A DNA stretch of 64,000 nt from VRUE01 sp963837735 (lineage in GTDB: Bacteria > Actinomycetota > Thermoleophilia > Solirubrobacterales > 70-9). The translations under genes and the position numbers were made by a program. The stretch spans positions 23,352 to 87,351 of the forward strand of contig CAWIOM010000012.1 of the NCBI GenBank assembly GCA_963837735.1. The letters run 5' to 3'. The notes under the pieces were generated by a model. The model had not been told where the DNA came from. It did not search any database and saw only the letters and a program-made list of their open reading frames with translations. Of this stretch, positions 1 through 9,397 are shown one piece after another (position 1 is the first letter of the stretch; each line of letters starts with the position of its first letter).

Positions 1-311
1 CCCTGGAGCGCCGCAAGAGGTTCCTCCACCGCGAAAACCCAGCCACCGTCCGTGAGAGCGCAGTTTTGCCCGGATAGCGGCAAGAACTGCGCTCTCGCGG
101 ACGGGCCGACGACCACCCCCCAGGCGCCGGCCTCGATCGCCGCCGGGGCGAACTCGCCGCCGTCGACGCGCTCGCCGCGCAGGCCGAAGAAGAGGTCGCC
201 CTCGCCGCTTGCGGCGGAGTCGATCGTCGCCCGCGCCGGCGAGCCGGAGCCGCCCTCTGCGAGGACCTCGGCGCCCATGGCCTCGGCGATCTTCGCCGGC
301 TCCAGGTTCAT
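1..311 (-). CDS. murF: MurF, N-terminal part (UDP-MurNAc-tripeptide--D-Ala-D-Ala ligase)
   Basis: The first ~103 codons of a gene that runs off the left edge. Its ATG overlaps the TGA stop of murE (ATGA), so the two are translationally coupled. The visible part is the Mur ligase N-terminal domain, with 'SGEGDLFFGLRGERVDGG' like the same region of MurE. The family adds D-Ala-D-Ala to the UDP-MurNAc tripeptide in the cytoplasm. The gene is named from its position after murE in the dcw order and from this domain; the ATPase domain is outside the window. Oddity: a palindromic repeat at 57-93 lies in frame and adds about 12-16 residues (ARAQFLPLSGQNCALT) to the domain. Confidence 0.85.
   Translation of the reverse strand, partial: MNLEPAKIAEAMGAEVLAEGGSGSPARATIDSAASGEGDLFFGLRGERVDGGEFAPAAIEAGAWGVVVGPSARAQFLPLSGQNCALTDGGWVFAVEEPLAALQ
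57..93. repeat. 37-bp palindromic repeat, copy 1, inside murF
   Basis: The arms AGCGCAGTTTTGCCCG and CGGCAAGAACTGCGCT are near-perfect inverted repeats around a GATAG centre. The pairing extends by GAG/CTC to 54-96. An element of the same 37-bp length, ends and centre pattern lies between genes at 50964-51000. Here it is read through in frame as part of MurF. Confidence 0.8.
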
Positions 312-1765
312 CGCGCGCCTTCGCCCAGCCGCATCAGCTCCTCGCGGGCGACCTCGCGGTCGTCGAAGGGGACCTTGCGGCCGTCCTCGAACTCCTGGCC
401 CTGCTCGTGGCCCTTGCCGGCGATCACGACGGTGTCGCCGGGCGCCGCGCGGGCGATCGCGAGGGCGATCGCGGCGCGACGGTCGGGCTCGGCCTCCACC
501 CCGGCCCGATCCCCGGCCCCGGCCAGGACTTCGGCGATGATCGCCTCGGGGTCCTCGGAGCGCGGGTTGTCGGAGGTGACGATCGCCAGGTCGGATCCGT
601 CGGCCCCGGCGCGGCCCATCTTCGGCCGCTTGTCGCGGTCGCGGTCGCCGCCGGCGCCGAAGACCGATATCACCCGGCCCTGGGTCAGCCGCCGGGCGGC
701 CCCGAGGACGTTGTCGAGCGAGTCGGGCGTGTGGGCGTAGTCGACGAGGACGGCGAAGCCCTGGCCCTCGTCGACGGGCTCGAAGCGGCCGGGGACCCGT
801 CTCGCCCTGGCCAGCCCGGCCGCCGCCTGCCGCGGTGAGACTTCGAGTGCGATCGCCGCGGCGAAGGCGCCGAGCGCGTTGGCGACGTTGAAATGCCCGG
901 GCATCAGCGTGTGGACCTCGGTGTCCTCCTCCGGCCCGGCGACGACGAAGGTCGACCCGGAGGCATCGAAGCTGACGTCCCGCGCCGAGAAGTCCGCCTC
1001 GCCGCCCTCCGCCGAGAAGGTCAGGCAATCGATCTCGCCGGCAAGGCGCCGCCCGTAGGGGTCGTCGACGTTGACGACGGCCGCTTCCGGCCCGAGCTCC
1101 GCGAACAGCCTGCGCTTGGAGCGGAAGTAGTCCTCCATGTCGGCGTGGAAGTCGAGGTGGTCCTGGGTCAGGTTCGTGAACAGCGCCAGCTCGAAGCGGA
1201 CCGCATCGACCCGGTGCAGGGAGAGGGCGTGCGAGGAGACCTCCATCACGCAGGCCCGATCGCCGCCCTCGAGCATGCGCCGGAAGGTCTCCTGCAGGTC
1301 GATCGCCTCCGGCGTCGTCCGCTCGACCTCCTCCTCGACGGCGCCGACCACCTGCTTGACCGTGCCCAATAGCCCGGATTGGATCGCCGCCGCCTCGAGC
1401 ACCTCGTGGAGCAGGAAGGCGGTCGTCGTCTTGCCGTTGGTTCCGGTGATCCCGGTTACGCGCAGCTCCCTCGTCGGCTCCTCCCAGAAGCGCGCGGCGA
1501 GCGGCGCCATCGCCGCCCTGGCGTCAGCGACGACGACCTCGGGGACGCCCAGCTTCAGCTCGCGCTCGACGACCAGCGCAGCCGCGCCCCGTTCCACCGC
1601 GGCGGCCGCGAACTCGTGCCCGTCGGCGCGCTCGCCGACCACGCAGAAGAAGAGCGTCCCGGGCTCGACCCGGCGGCTGTCGTAGGCGAGCGCCGAGATC
1701 TCGACCCCGGAGTCTCCCGTCGTGCGCAGTGCCTCGGCCGCGGCGGCCAGGTCGTCCAGTCTCAC
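308..1765 (-). CDS. murE: MurE, UDP-MurNAc-L-Ala-D-Glu--meso-diaminopimelate ligase
   Basis: 485 aa, full length for the family. It adds the third stem-peptide residue to UDP-MurNAc-dipeptide in the cytoplasm. The ATP loop is at ~105-115 (GITGTNGKTTT), the Mur ligase central motif is HLDFHADMEDYFRSKR, and the C-terminal domain carries DNPRSEDP and KGHEQGQE. DNPR is the signature of enzymes that use meso-diaminopimelate rather than lysine, so the wall is probably A1-gamma type. It lies 46 bp after ftsI and overlaps murF by 4 bp, within the dcw operon. Confidence 0.95.
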   Translation of the reverse strand: MRLDDLAAAAEALRTTGDSGVEISALAYDSRRVEPGTLFFCVVGERADGHEFAAAAVERGAAALVVERELKLGVPEVVVADARAAMAPLAARFWEEPTRELRVTGITGTNGKTTTAFLLHEVLEAAAIQSGLLGTVKQVVGAVEEEVERTTPEAIDLQETFRRMLEGGDRACVMEVSSHALSLHRVDAVRFELALFTNLTQDHLDFHADMEDYFRSKRRLFAELGPEAAVVNVDDPYGRRLAGEIDCLTFSAEGGEADFSARDVSFDASGSTFVVAGPEEDTEVHTLMPGHFNVANALGAFAAAIALEVSPRQAAAGLARARRVPGRFEPVDEGQGFAVLVDYAHTPDSLDNVLGAARRLTQGRVISVFGAGGDRDRDKRPKMGRAGADGSDLAIVTSDNPRSEDPEAIIAEVLAGAGDRAGVEAEPDRRAAIALAIARAAPGDTVVIAGKGHEQGQEFEDGRKVPFDDREVAREELMRLGEGAR

Positions 1766-1811
1766 GGGGCGATTCTAGGTCGGGGGTCGGGTGCCCCCCG
1801 GCCGGCCCCCT

Positions 1812-3465
1812 CTATTCGGCCGGCACGCCGAGATAGGGCAGTGCGAAGCCGGCGATCTTGCCGAAGGCGGGCGCGGCGACCGAGCCGCCGTAGATGTCGC
1901 CCTGGGGCTCGTCGACGACGACGGCGACCAGCAGCCGCGGGTTCTGCGCCGGGGCGAAGCCGATGAAGGAGGCGACGTACTTGGTCTTCGAGTAGTGACC
2001 GTTTTCGGCGACCTCGGCGGTCCCCGTCTTGCCGGCCAGCGTGTAGCCGGGGACGCTGACCTCCGAGGCCGTTCCGCCGGGGGCGAGGACGCCCTCGAGC
2101 ATCGTCCGCACCTCGTCGGCGACTTCGGCGTCGATCACCCGCCGGCCCTTCGGCTCGTGGACCGGCTCGCCGCCGACCCTCTCGATCAGTTGCGGCCGCT
2201 TGAGGATTCCGCCGTTGGCGATCGCCGTGTAGCCGGCGACCATCTGCATGGGCGTCACCGAGAGCCCCTGCCCGATCGGCAGGTTGCCCATCGTCGAGCC
2301 CGAGTATTCGTCGAGCGGCAATACAAGGCCCTGCTCCTCGCCGGGGTACTGGATCCCGGTCGGGCGGCCGAAGCCGAAGCGGTTTATCCAGCGGCTGAAC
2401 TTCTCAGAGCCCATCTGCAGCCCGATCGTCGCGGCGCCGACGTTCGAGGAGTGGGAGAGGATTTCGGCGACCGAGAGGGTCACGGTCGGGCGCGGCTCGG
2501 CATCTTCGATCGTGCGATCGGCGACCTGAAGCTGGGGCGGCAGGGTGAAGGTCGTCTCCGGCGTCACTTCTTTTTCCTCGAGCGCCGCGGAGACGGTGAA
2601 CGCCTTGAAGGTCGAGCCCGGCTCGTAGGTGAACCCGGTGGCCCGGTTGAGCAGGTCTTCGGGGCTCGCTTCGGAGAGGTCGGCCAGGGTCGACCGGCGG
2701 CCAGTTGGCCATCGCCAGGACCTGCGAGTCGCGCGGGTCGACGACGATCGCCGTCGCCCCTTTCGGGGCATAGGTTTCGCCGACTTCGGAGAGCACGTCC
2801 TCGGTCTTCTTCTCGATCGCCGGGTCGAGCGTCAGCTGCACGTCGCTGCCGTCGCTGGCTTCGCTCGCCGTTTCGAGCCGGATCGGCTCGCCGAGCGCGT
2901 CCTTGACGATCCGCCTCTCGCCGTCGCTGCCCGCGAGGGCCGAGTCCTCACCGGCCTCGAGGCCGGTGAGGCCCTCGTTTTCGGAGCCGACCGCGCCGAT
3001 CACCTGCCCGGCGAGGTCGCCCTGGGGATAGGTGCGGCGACTGTCCGGGCGCTGCCCGATCCCCGGCAGGTCGAGCCTTTCGACCCGCGCCGCGGTGGGC
3101 ACGTCGACCTTCTTGGCGACGTAGGAGAAGCCCGATTCCTCGGTCAGGCTCTTCAGCACCTTGGAAGGGGCCTCGCCGAGGACCCGTGCCAGCTTCTCGG
3201 CCGTTCGCGGCGGGTCCTTGACCTGGTAGGGCGTGGCGAAGATCGTCGAGGCGTCCTCGGAGCTCGCCAGTGCCTCGCCCTGGCGGTCGAGCACCGTTCC
3301 CCGCAGGCCGGGAACCGTGACGACCTCGGTCTGCTGGTAGGAGGCTTCGGAGGCGAGCTGGGCACCCTGCACTCCCTGCAGCCAGAAGGCGCGGCCGACG
3401 ATCATCAGGAAACAGAGGAGGAAAGCGGCGAAGAGAAGCCCGATCCTCCGCTCGATCGTGCGCAT
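1812..3465 (-). CDS. ftsI: FtsI/PBP2b-type division transpeptidase (one frameshift)
   Basis: About 551 aa if repaired. It is a septal peptidoglycan D,D-transpeptidase with an N-terminal membrane anchor (residues ~8-28), a PBP dimer domain and a penicillin-binding domain. The SxxK motif is in EPGSTFKAFT, SxN in SHSSN, and the third motif is AGKTGTAEV. The reading frame breaks near 2695, after MANWPPVD. Removing one C from the CCC there joins it to LADLSEASPEDLLNRA with the spacing expected for the family. The gene should be essential, so an assembly indel is the likely cause. It starts at an ATG just after the ftsL end and is followed by murE. Confidence 0.85.
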
Positions 3466-3471
3466 ATGGCT

Positions 3472-4113
3472 CTAGTAACCCGCTCCGGCGGCTGACGCGC
3501 TGGGCGGCGACGGTCGCGTCGTCGCGGCTCGGCTCGATCGAGGAGACGGCGTCTGCTGCCGCCATCTCGAGGCCGAGAGCGCCCGCATCGTGGCGGATCC
3601 GGGCGGCGCCCGAGCGCTTCGCGTCGCGGCTGCGCAGGATCCCGCTGTCCTTTTCGAGGGCGACGACGTTCTCGTCGATGCTGCCCGCCTCCGCGGTGAG
3701 GCTGAGGGTGAAGACGTTGAGGCCGACGATTCCGACCAGGAGCACGCCGAGGACGCCGATCCAGAGCCGGCCCTGGGTCATCCTCACCATCAGGGTCGAG
3801 TCCGGGAACTGGCGAACCGCGGTGGCGGCGCCGGCCGCGATCGGGATCAGGTGGGCGACCCGTGCGGCGGGCAGGTGCGGCGGGCCGGGCGCGCGGCTTG
3901 CGGGCGGGTCCCGCGGCGGCGCGGGCTCTGCCGGCGGAGCGGCCGCCGGGCGCGGGATTTGCGGGCGGTCTTGGGACGGGCGGCCGGTTTGCGGGCGGGC
4001 TGGGTGCGGCTGCGAGGCTTCTTTTTCGGCCGCGGGCGGTCGCGGGGTACGCGCGCCGGAGCGGGGGCCGCCGCCGGCGCGGCGGCGCGGCGGGACACGG
4101 TGGCCGCCTCCAT
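3472..4113 (-). CDS. ftsL: FtsL-like septum protein (frameshifted)
   Basis: The ATG overlaps the rsmH stop (TGATG). The predicted protein has a long Ala/Pro/Arg/Lys-rich cytoplasmic tail, then after a frame change in the GC-rich tail (about 3850-3960) a membrane segment around GRLWIGVLGVLLVGIVGLN. A short extracytoplasmic coiled-coil-like part follows (SIDENVVALEKDSGILRS). FtsL proteins act with FtsB, FtsQ and FtsI at the septum; position between rsmH and ftsI supports the name. The C-terminal end is uncertain: in the body frame there is no stop before ftsI, and the nearest stop (TAG at 3472-3474) is in the starting frame, which suggests a second indel. Confidence 0.65.
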
Positions 4114-5171
4114 CAGGCCGGCTCCCCGATCTTGACGGCGGCGCGCAGATGGGCCGAGCGGGCGCGGGCGTTGGTCGCGATCTCCTCCGGGCCGGGTGAG
4201 ACGGCGCGGCGGGTGAGCAGGTCGGCTTCGGGCTGGCGGCCGCAGGCGCAGACGGGCAGCTCGGGCGGGCAGATGCAGCCACGGGCCCGCTCGGCGAGGA
4301 ACCGCTTCACGGGCCGGTCCTCGAGGGAGTGGAAGGAGATCGCCGCGAGCCGGCCGCCGGCCGGCAGCATGCGCCAGGCGGTGGGCAGGGCGTCCTCGAG
4401 CGAGTCGATCTCGCCGTTGACGGCGATCCTGATCGCCTGGAAGGTGCGCTTGGCCGGGTGGCCGCCGCCGAAGCGGGCCTTCGCCGGCATCCCGGCTTTG
4501 ACAGCGTCGACGAGCTCCGAGGTCGTCTTCAGGGGGCGACGGGCGACGATCTGGCGCGCGATGCCGCCCGCGTAGCGCTCCTCGCCGAAGCGCTTCAGCA
4601 CCTGGGCGATGCGCGACTCGGGCCACTCGTTGACGAGGTCGGCGGCGTTGAACTCCTGGCGCGAGTCCATCCGCATGTCGAGCGGCGCGTCGTAGGAGTA
4701 GGAGAAGCCCCGCTCCCAGGCGTCGACCTGCATCGAGGACATTCCTAGGTCCATGTAGATCATGTCTGGCTGGACGCCTTCGCCGTCCAGGCCACGAAGC
4801 CCTTCCGCGAAGTCGGCGGCGATGAAGCGCGTCTTACAGGTGACCTCGTCGGCGAAGCGCTCGAAGCGCTCGGCGGCGACCGGGTCGCGGTCGATGCAGA
4901 CCAGCGTCCCGTCGAGGCCGAGGATCGAGGCGACGCGGCGCGCGTGGCCGCCGGCCCCGAAGGTGCAGTCGACGGCAACCTGGCCCGGCTGCGGGGCGAG
5001 CAGCTCGACCAGCTCGGTGGCGAGTACGGGCTTGTGCTCGATCGGCATCACACCAACAATGGCAGCGCCCGTCTGGGGCCTGCCGTGGTCGTATACGGAA
5101 GTTCGCGCGGCGTCGGCCGGCACCTCGTCGGGCAGTCCCGCCAAGACCCGGATTTCGCTCGGGGTCGGCAT
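4113..5171 (-). CDS. rsmH: RsmH (MraW), 16S rRNA m4C1402 methyltransferase
   Basis: This SAM-dependent methyltransferase modifies C1402 of 16S rRNA. The family start is seen at HKPVLATELVELL, followed by the SAM motif DCTFGAGGHARRV and by FHSLEDRPVKRF near the C terminus. Two starts are possible: the ATG at 5171, 2 bp after the mraZ stop, gives a 41-residue extension (MPTPSEIRVLAG...); the ATG at 5048 gives the usual family N terminus (MPIEHKPVL). The upstream start is coupled to mraZ, but neither has a strong ribosome-binding site. It overlaps ftsL. Confidence 0.93.
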   Translation of the reverse strand: MPTPSEIRVLAGLPDEVPADAARTSVYDHGRPQTGAAIVGVMPIEHKPVLATELVELLAPQPGQVAVDCTFGAGGHARRVASILGLDGTLVCIDRDPVAAERFERFADEVTCKTRFIAADFAEGLRGLDGEGVQPDMIYMDLGMSSMQVDAWERGFSYSYDAPLDMRMDSRQEFNAADLVNEWPESRIAQVLKRFGEERYAGGIARQIVARRPLKTTSELVDAVKAGMPAKARFGGGHPAKRTFQAIRIAVNGEIDSLEDALPTAWRMLPAGGRLAAISFHSLEDRPVKRFLAERARGCICPPELPVCACGRQPEADLLTRRAVSPGPEEIATNARARSAHLRAAVKIGEPA

Positions 5172-5172
5172 C

Positions 5173-5616
5173 TCACTCAGACCCCCCGCCGGCTGCCAGG
5201 CCCTCGGCGATCTCGGGCGCGGTCGCGTCGAGCTCCTCCTCCTGCTTGGCCCAGGCCTCGGCGTTCCAGATCTCCAGGTACTCGCCGGCGCCGATCACTA
5301 CGCAGGGGCCGGAGAGGGCGGCGTGCTCGATCAGCGGCTTGGGCAGGCGGATCCGCCCGGCGGAGTCGAGCTTGTCGTCGAAGGAGCCGCCGTGGAAGCG
5401 CCGGCGCAGGCTGCGGGCGTCCCTGCCGAAGGGGCTGTGCGGGGCGAGGAAGCGGTCGGAGAGCTGCTCGAACTCGTCGGTCGTGTGCACCCAGACGCAG
5501 GGGTCGAAGCCCTTGGAGAGAACGACGCCGTCGGAGAGCGCCGCCCGGAACCGCGAGGGAACCGTGAGGCGATCCTTGGAATCGAGACTGTGCTCGTAGA
5601 GACCCCGAAAAGCCAT
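5173..5616 (-). CDS. mraZ: MraZ, dcw transcription regulator
   Basis: 147 aa with two SpoVT/AbrB-like half domains: MAFRGLYEHSLDSKDRLTVP at the N terminus and FDDKLDSAGRIRLPKPL in the second half. MraZ binds repeated GTGGG boxes upstream of its own gene and sets expression of the dcw operon. It is the first gene of the cluster here, and a matching box lies ~110-140 bp upstream (5728-5752). Confidence 0.95.
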   Translation of the reverse strand: MAFRGLYEHSLDSKDRLTVPSRFRAALSDGVVLSKGFDPCVWVHTTDEFEQLSDRFLAPHSPFGRDARSLRRRFHGGSFDDKLDSAGRIRLPKPLIEHAALSGPCVVIGAGEYLEIWNAEAWAKQEEELDATAPEIAEGLAAGGGSE

Positions 5617-5727
5617 TCCCGTGGATTCCTTTCTGCGGTCCGCCGTGAAGCCGGGGGGAAAGAGTCAGGACCGGAGTGATGAGGTGGGAGGAGCCTCACC
5701 ACCCCGGTCCTTGGGCTTCAACTCGCG

Positions 5728-5752
5728 GGCACAGTAACCCACTTCCTCCCAC
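5728..5752 (-). promoter_or_regulatory. MraZ box (repeated GTGGG)
   Basis: On the minus strand, two perfect GTGGG pentamers (5748-5752 and 5738-5742) are spaced exactly 10 bp apart. A degenerate third, GTGCC, sits another 10 bp on (5728-5732). This matches the known MraZ operator layout of short direct repeats at 10-bp spacing and probably overlaps the dcw promoter. Confidence 0.8.
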
Positions 5753-5818
5753 TTTGCAACACATGTCGGACGGAACGCCCCAAACGCAAGATCGCTTGCA
5801 TCGGATAGCTTTGGCCGC

Positions 5819-6775
5819 ATGAGCGAGACCCCCGAGCCAGACGGACAGCAGCCCCCCGCCCCGCCCGCGGAGCAGGTCGCGGCCGCGGAAATGAAGGCGC
5901 AGGAAATGGGGGTGGCCGCCTTCGCCGGCGAGGACCAGCCGCCCACCGAACCCGACGACGCCAACGACCTGCGCGGCTACCACTTCAAGAAGCTGCTCGG
6001 CGAAGTCTCGACCTGGGTGATCATCCTCGTCCTCGTCGCGATCGCCGGCGCCGCCGTGGGGATCTACTTCAAGAGCGCCCCGGGCGGCGGCGGCGCCGCC
6101 GCCCTCGTCTTCGCGATCTCGCTGATCGGCGTCTTCGCGATCGCCGACTCGCGCGCCGAGGACGCCTTCTTCGTCGTCTACGCGAAGAAGAACGGCCTCA
6201 CCCTGGGCGGGCGGAGCTCCCTGCCGGCGGCCACGCCGCTGCTGCGCAAGGGCGACGACCGCTACGCCGAGCGCACCCTCGCCGGCAGCCTCGCCGAGGG
6301 GGTCGACGGCATGCTCGCTCTCTATACCTACGAGGAGGAGTCGACCGACAGCGACGGCAACCGCCAGACCAACTACTACCGCTACACCGTCGGCCTGGTC
6401 GAGATCCCCGAGTGCGCGAGCCTCGTCCCCGAGCTCTACGTGCAGCGCAAGTTCGGCCTCCGCGCCCTGGAGAAGCTCGAGGACGCCTTCCGCGGCTCCA
6501 AAGAGCGGGTCAAGTTCGAGAGCGAGGCCCTCGACAAGCGCTACGAGATATTCGTCAACGAGAAGCAGGACCAGAACTGGCTGCACCAGCTATTCGCCCC
6601 CACCTTCATCGTCTGGCTGCTCCAGGAAACCCCCGACAAGTTCGCCTTCGAGCTCGTCGGCGGCACCCTCTGCTGCTACGTCCACAACCACGAGGGGAAT
6701 TCCGCCGACCTCGACCGCATGCGCGCCGCGACGGCCAGGGTCGCGACGAGGCTGCGCGAGGAGGCGCTGGAGTAG
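5819..6775 (+). CDS. Membrane protein of unknown function
   Basis: 318 aa, divergent from mraZ. It has a Pro/Glu-rich N-terminal ~50 residues, then two membrane segments close together (about 64-85 and 95-110). A soluble domain follows, with YAKKNGLTLGG, many Tyr residues (NYYRYTVGLVEIPECA) and FAPTFIVWLLQETPDKFAFE. The layout resembles DUF3137-type proteins, but I cannot name it. It is transcribed away from the dcw operon and converges with the Tad operon. Confidence 0.75.
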   Translation: MSETPEPDGQQPPAPPAEQVAAAEMKAQEMGVAAFAGEDQPPTEPDDANDLRGYHFKKLLGEVSTWVIILVLVAIAGAAVGIYFKSAPGGGGAAALVFAISLIGVFAIADSRAEDAFFVVYAKKNGLTLGGRSSLPAATPLLRKGDDRYAERTLAGSLAEGVDGMLALYTYEEESTDSDGNRQTNYYRYTVGLVEIPECASLVPELYVQRKFGLRALEKLEDAFRGSKERVKFESEALDKRYEIFVNEKQDQNWLHQLFAPTFIVWLLQETPDKFAFELVGGTLCCYVHNHEGNSADLDRMRAATARVATRLREEALE

Positions 6776-6802
6776 CACCGCCCTTCCGCGTCCGGGGATG
6801 GC

Positions 6803-7429
6803 TCAGAAGCCCTGAAGCAGGACGTCGGCATTCGCCAGCAGGCCGGCGGCGATCATCAGCAGGACCGAGGGGACGAGGACGAGGGCGACGACGAGCTGGA
6901 TCTTCGGAGCGGCGCGGGCGGCGCGCTCCTCGACCGCGCGGCGCTGCTCCCGTCGCAGGGCGCTCGACTGGCGGCGGAGCTGGTCGGCGAGTGGCGAGCC
7001 GAAGCGACGGGAGCGCTCGATCGAGGCGCAGAGGGTGGCGACCTCGCTGCCCGGCACCCGAGCCCGCAGCCCGGCGAGGGCCTCGGCGAGCGGCCGGCCG
7101 CACTCGAGCTCGGCAACAGCGGCGGAGAGCTCCTGCGCCAGGGGCCCGGTACCGGTTGCGGCGATCTCCGCGAAGCCGGCCGCGGGGCTGCGCCCGGCGC
7201 TGGTCCCGACCGCCAGCAGGTCGAGCGCGTCGGGGAGCGCCGCCACCAGCAGCCGGCGGCGGCGGCGCTCGTGCCGGGCCCGCAACGCGTCGGGGACGAC
7301 GAAGCCGGCCGCCGGAAGGGCGAGAGCGACCAGCCAGGAGAGCCGGCCCGGCGCCGCCGGCGCGGCGAGCAGCGCGAAGAGTGCGGCGATCGCGGCGCAG
7401 CCGAGTCGCGGCGCCAGGGGGCCCTTCAT
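6803..7429 (-). CDS. tadC: TadC-like type II secretion F-domain protein
   Basis: 209 aa with several hydrophobic segments and a GspF-like core (ALAGLRARVPGSEVATLCAS, then RRFGSPLADQLRRQ). It is an inner-membrane platform protein for Tad/Flp pilus assembly that partners TadB. The ATG at 7429 is chosen because GGGAGGT lies 11 bp upstream and it follows tadB by 31 bp. It is the last gene of the Tad operon. Confidence 0.85.
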   Translation of the reverse strand: MKGPLAPRLGCAAIAALFALLAAPAAPGRLSWLVALALPAAGFVVPDALRARHERRRRRLLVAALPDALDLLAVGTSAGRSPAAGFAEIAATGTGPLAQELSAAVAELECGRPLAEALAGLRARVPGSEVATLCASIERSRRFGSPLADQLRRQSSALRREQRRAVEERAARAAPKIQLVVALVLVPSVLLMIAAGLLANADVLLQGF

Positions 7430-7460
7430 CCGGCCGCCGACCTCCCACCCGCCGCCGCCT

Positions 7461-8306
7461 TCACTCGGCCACCATCGAGAAGCGCCTGATCGCGATGAAG
7501 CCGATCGCCTGAAGCGCCGCGGCAAGAGCGAGCAGCACCGCCGAGGCGGGCGAGCGCACCACCTTGAGCAGGAACCCCGGTTCGATCAGCTCGGCGAAGA
7601 GGGCGCCGCCGCTCGGCATCGCGACGACCAGCAGCCCGGTGAAGCGCGCCTGGGCGGTCGCCGCCCTGGCGTCCTCTGCGACCCGGTCGCGCTCGGCGGC
7701 ACCCGCGGCAAAGCGCCGCAGGAGTGCGGCCAGGTCGCCACCGGAGAGGCGCTGGCTGAGGACGGCGGCGGCGAAGGAGTCGACGCGGGCCGAGCGCATC
7801 CGCCGCCGCCACTCCCCGATCGCGACGTCGGTCGGCGCGCCGAGGTCGAGCTCCGCCCCGAGGCGGGCCAGCTCGACGGCCGGCGGGCCGTCGAGCGAGG
7901 TCGCCGCCGCCGGAAAGGAGGCGCGCAGCGTGCGCCCGGCGGTCAGCGAGTCGGCGATCGCCGTTGCCACGGCCGGCAGGGCGCGTTCGACCGCCGTCCG
8001 GTACCTGGCCCGGCGGCTCGAGATCGCCCAGGCGGCGAGGGCCGGGCCGGCGACCGCCAGCGGCAGGGCGACCGTCGGCCCGCCCAGGAACCAGCCGCCG
8101 AGGACGGTTGCTCCGGCGCCGAGCGCCGCCAGCCTGCGCCGCTCCGGCGTCGACGGCGAGTAGCCCTCGCGACCGGCCCGCAGCAGCGGCTCCAGCGCCC
8201 GCTGCACCCACTCGACCCCGGCCGGGCTGCTGGCCAGCACCGCCTCGCGGGCACCGAGCGCGAGAAGCCCGCCGGCGCCGGCGCCGAGCAGCAGCGGGAC
8301 GATCAC
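7461..8306 (-). CDS. tadB: TadB-like type II secretion F-domain protein
   Basis: 281 aa. It has N-terminal membrane segments, a GspF-like domain (ADSLTAGRTLRASFPAAATS ... VLSQRLSGGDLAALLRRFA) and C-terminal membrane segments. It forms the inner-membrane platform of the Tad pilus with TadC. The start is GTG, overlapping the tadA stop as GTGA with GGGAGG just upstream, so it is coupled to the ATPase gene. Confidence 0.88.
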   Translation of the reverse strand: MIVPLLLGAGAGGLLALGAREAVLASSPAGVEWVQRALEPLLRAGREGYSPSTPERRRLAALGAGATVLGGWFLGGPTVALPLAVAGPALAAWAISSRRARYRTAVERALPAVATAIADSLTAGRTLRASFPAAATSLDGPPAVELARLGAELDLGAPTDVAIGEWRRRMRSARVDSFAAAVLSQRLSGGDLAALLRRFAAGAAERDRVAEDARAATAQARFTGLLVVAMPSGGALFAELIEPGFLLKVVRSPASAVLLALAAALQAIGFIAIRRFSMVAE

Positions 8307-9397
8307 CCTCCCACCTCGGCGATCTCGACGACGCGGCGGGCGCCGTCGGCGCGCCGCTCGATCTGGACGACGAGGTCGATGCCTCGCCGCGCCTGCTCGG
8401 CGATCGCGCCGTGGGGAAGCCCGACCCCGGCCATCAGCGCGAGTGTCTCCAACCTTGCGATCGCGTCATCCGGAGAGTTCGCGTGCACGGTCGAGAGGGC
8501 GCCGTCGTGACCGGTGTTGAGCGCGGTGAGCAGATCCAGCGCCTCGGCCCCGCGCACCTCGCCGATCACGATCCTGTCGGGCCGCATCCGCAGGGCGTTG
8601 CGCAGCAGGTCGCGGATCGTCACCTCCCCCCTTCCCTCGACGCTCGCCGGCCGGCTCTCGAGCCGCACGACGTGGGGCTGGCGGAGGCGGAGCTCGGCGG
8701 CGTCCTCGATCGTCACCACCCGCTCGTCGGGGTCGACGAAGCCCGAGAGCGCGTTGAGCAGGGTCGTCTTGCCGGACCCGGTGCCGCCGCTGATCAGCAC
8801 GCTGCGGCGCTCCGCGACCGCGGCCTCGAGCTGCTCCAGCTGGCCGGCGCCCAGGGTCCCCAGCTCGAGCAGCTCGGCCGGGCCGGGCCGCTCGACGCCG
8901 AAGCGGCGGATCGAGACGACGGGCCCGTCGATCGAGAGCGGCGGGATCACGACGTTGACCCGCGAGCCGTCCGCGAGCCGGGCGTCGACCATCGGGCTGA
9001 GCTCGTCGATCCGGCGGCCCAGCGGCGAGAGAATGCGCTCGATCGCGTTGCGCAGCTCCTCCTCGCTCTCGAAGGCGATCTCCGTCGCCTCGATCCTCCC
9101 GCCCCGCTCGACGTAGATGCGGTCGGGGCCGTTGACCATCACCTCCTCGACCCGCCGGTCGGCGAGCAGCTCCTCGAGCGGACCGAGCCCGATGGTGTCG
9201 CGGAGGATCCGGGCCGTGAGCTCGGCGCGGTCGGCATCGCCGAGCAGCGCCGCCTCCTCGGCGACCAGATCCCCGACCTCGTCCTCGAGCGCGGGCGCCG
9301 GACCGCCCGACGCCGCGGCGCCGCGGCGCCGCTCGATCAGCCTGCCTCGCAGGGAGGCGGCCAGCTCCTCGATGTACCGGGCGCGGGCCGGGTCCAC
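8303..9397 (-). CDS. tadA: TadA/CpaF secretion ATPase
   Basis: 364 aa hexameric ATPase that powers pilus assembly. The Walker A motif is SGGTGSGKTTLLNAL, the Asp box is RVVTIEDAAELRL, the Walker B region is RPDRIVIGEVRGAEAL and the His box is GALSTVHANSPDDAI. The N-terminal domain (ELLADRRVEEVMVNGPDRIY) is typical of CpaF. It overlaps tadB by 4 bp and abuts cpaB. Confidence 0.95.
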   Translation of the reverse strand: MDPARARYIEELAASLRGRLIERRRGAAASGGPAPALEDEVGDLVAEEAALLGDADRAELTARILRDTIGLGPLEELLADRRVEEVMVNGPDRIYVERGGRIEATEIAFESEEELRNAIERILSPLGRRIDELSPMVDARLADGSRVNVVIPPLSIDGPVVSIRRFGVERPGPAELLELGTLGAGQLEQLEAAVAERRSVLISGGTGSGKTTLLNALSGFVDPDERVVTIEDAAELRLRQPHVVRLESRPASVEGRGEVTIRDLLRNALRMRPDRIVIGEVRGAEALDLLTALNTGHDGALSTVHANSPDDAIARLETLALMAGVGLPHGAIAEQARRGIDLVVQIERRADGARRVVEIAEVGG

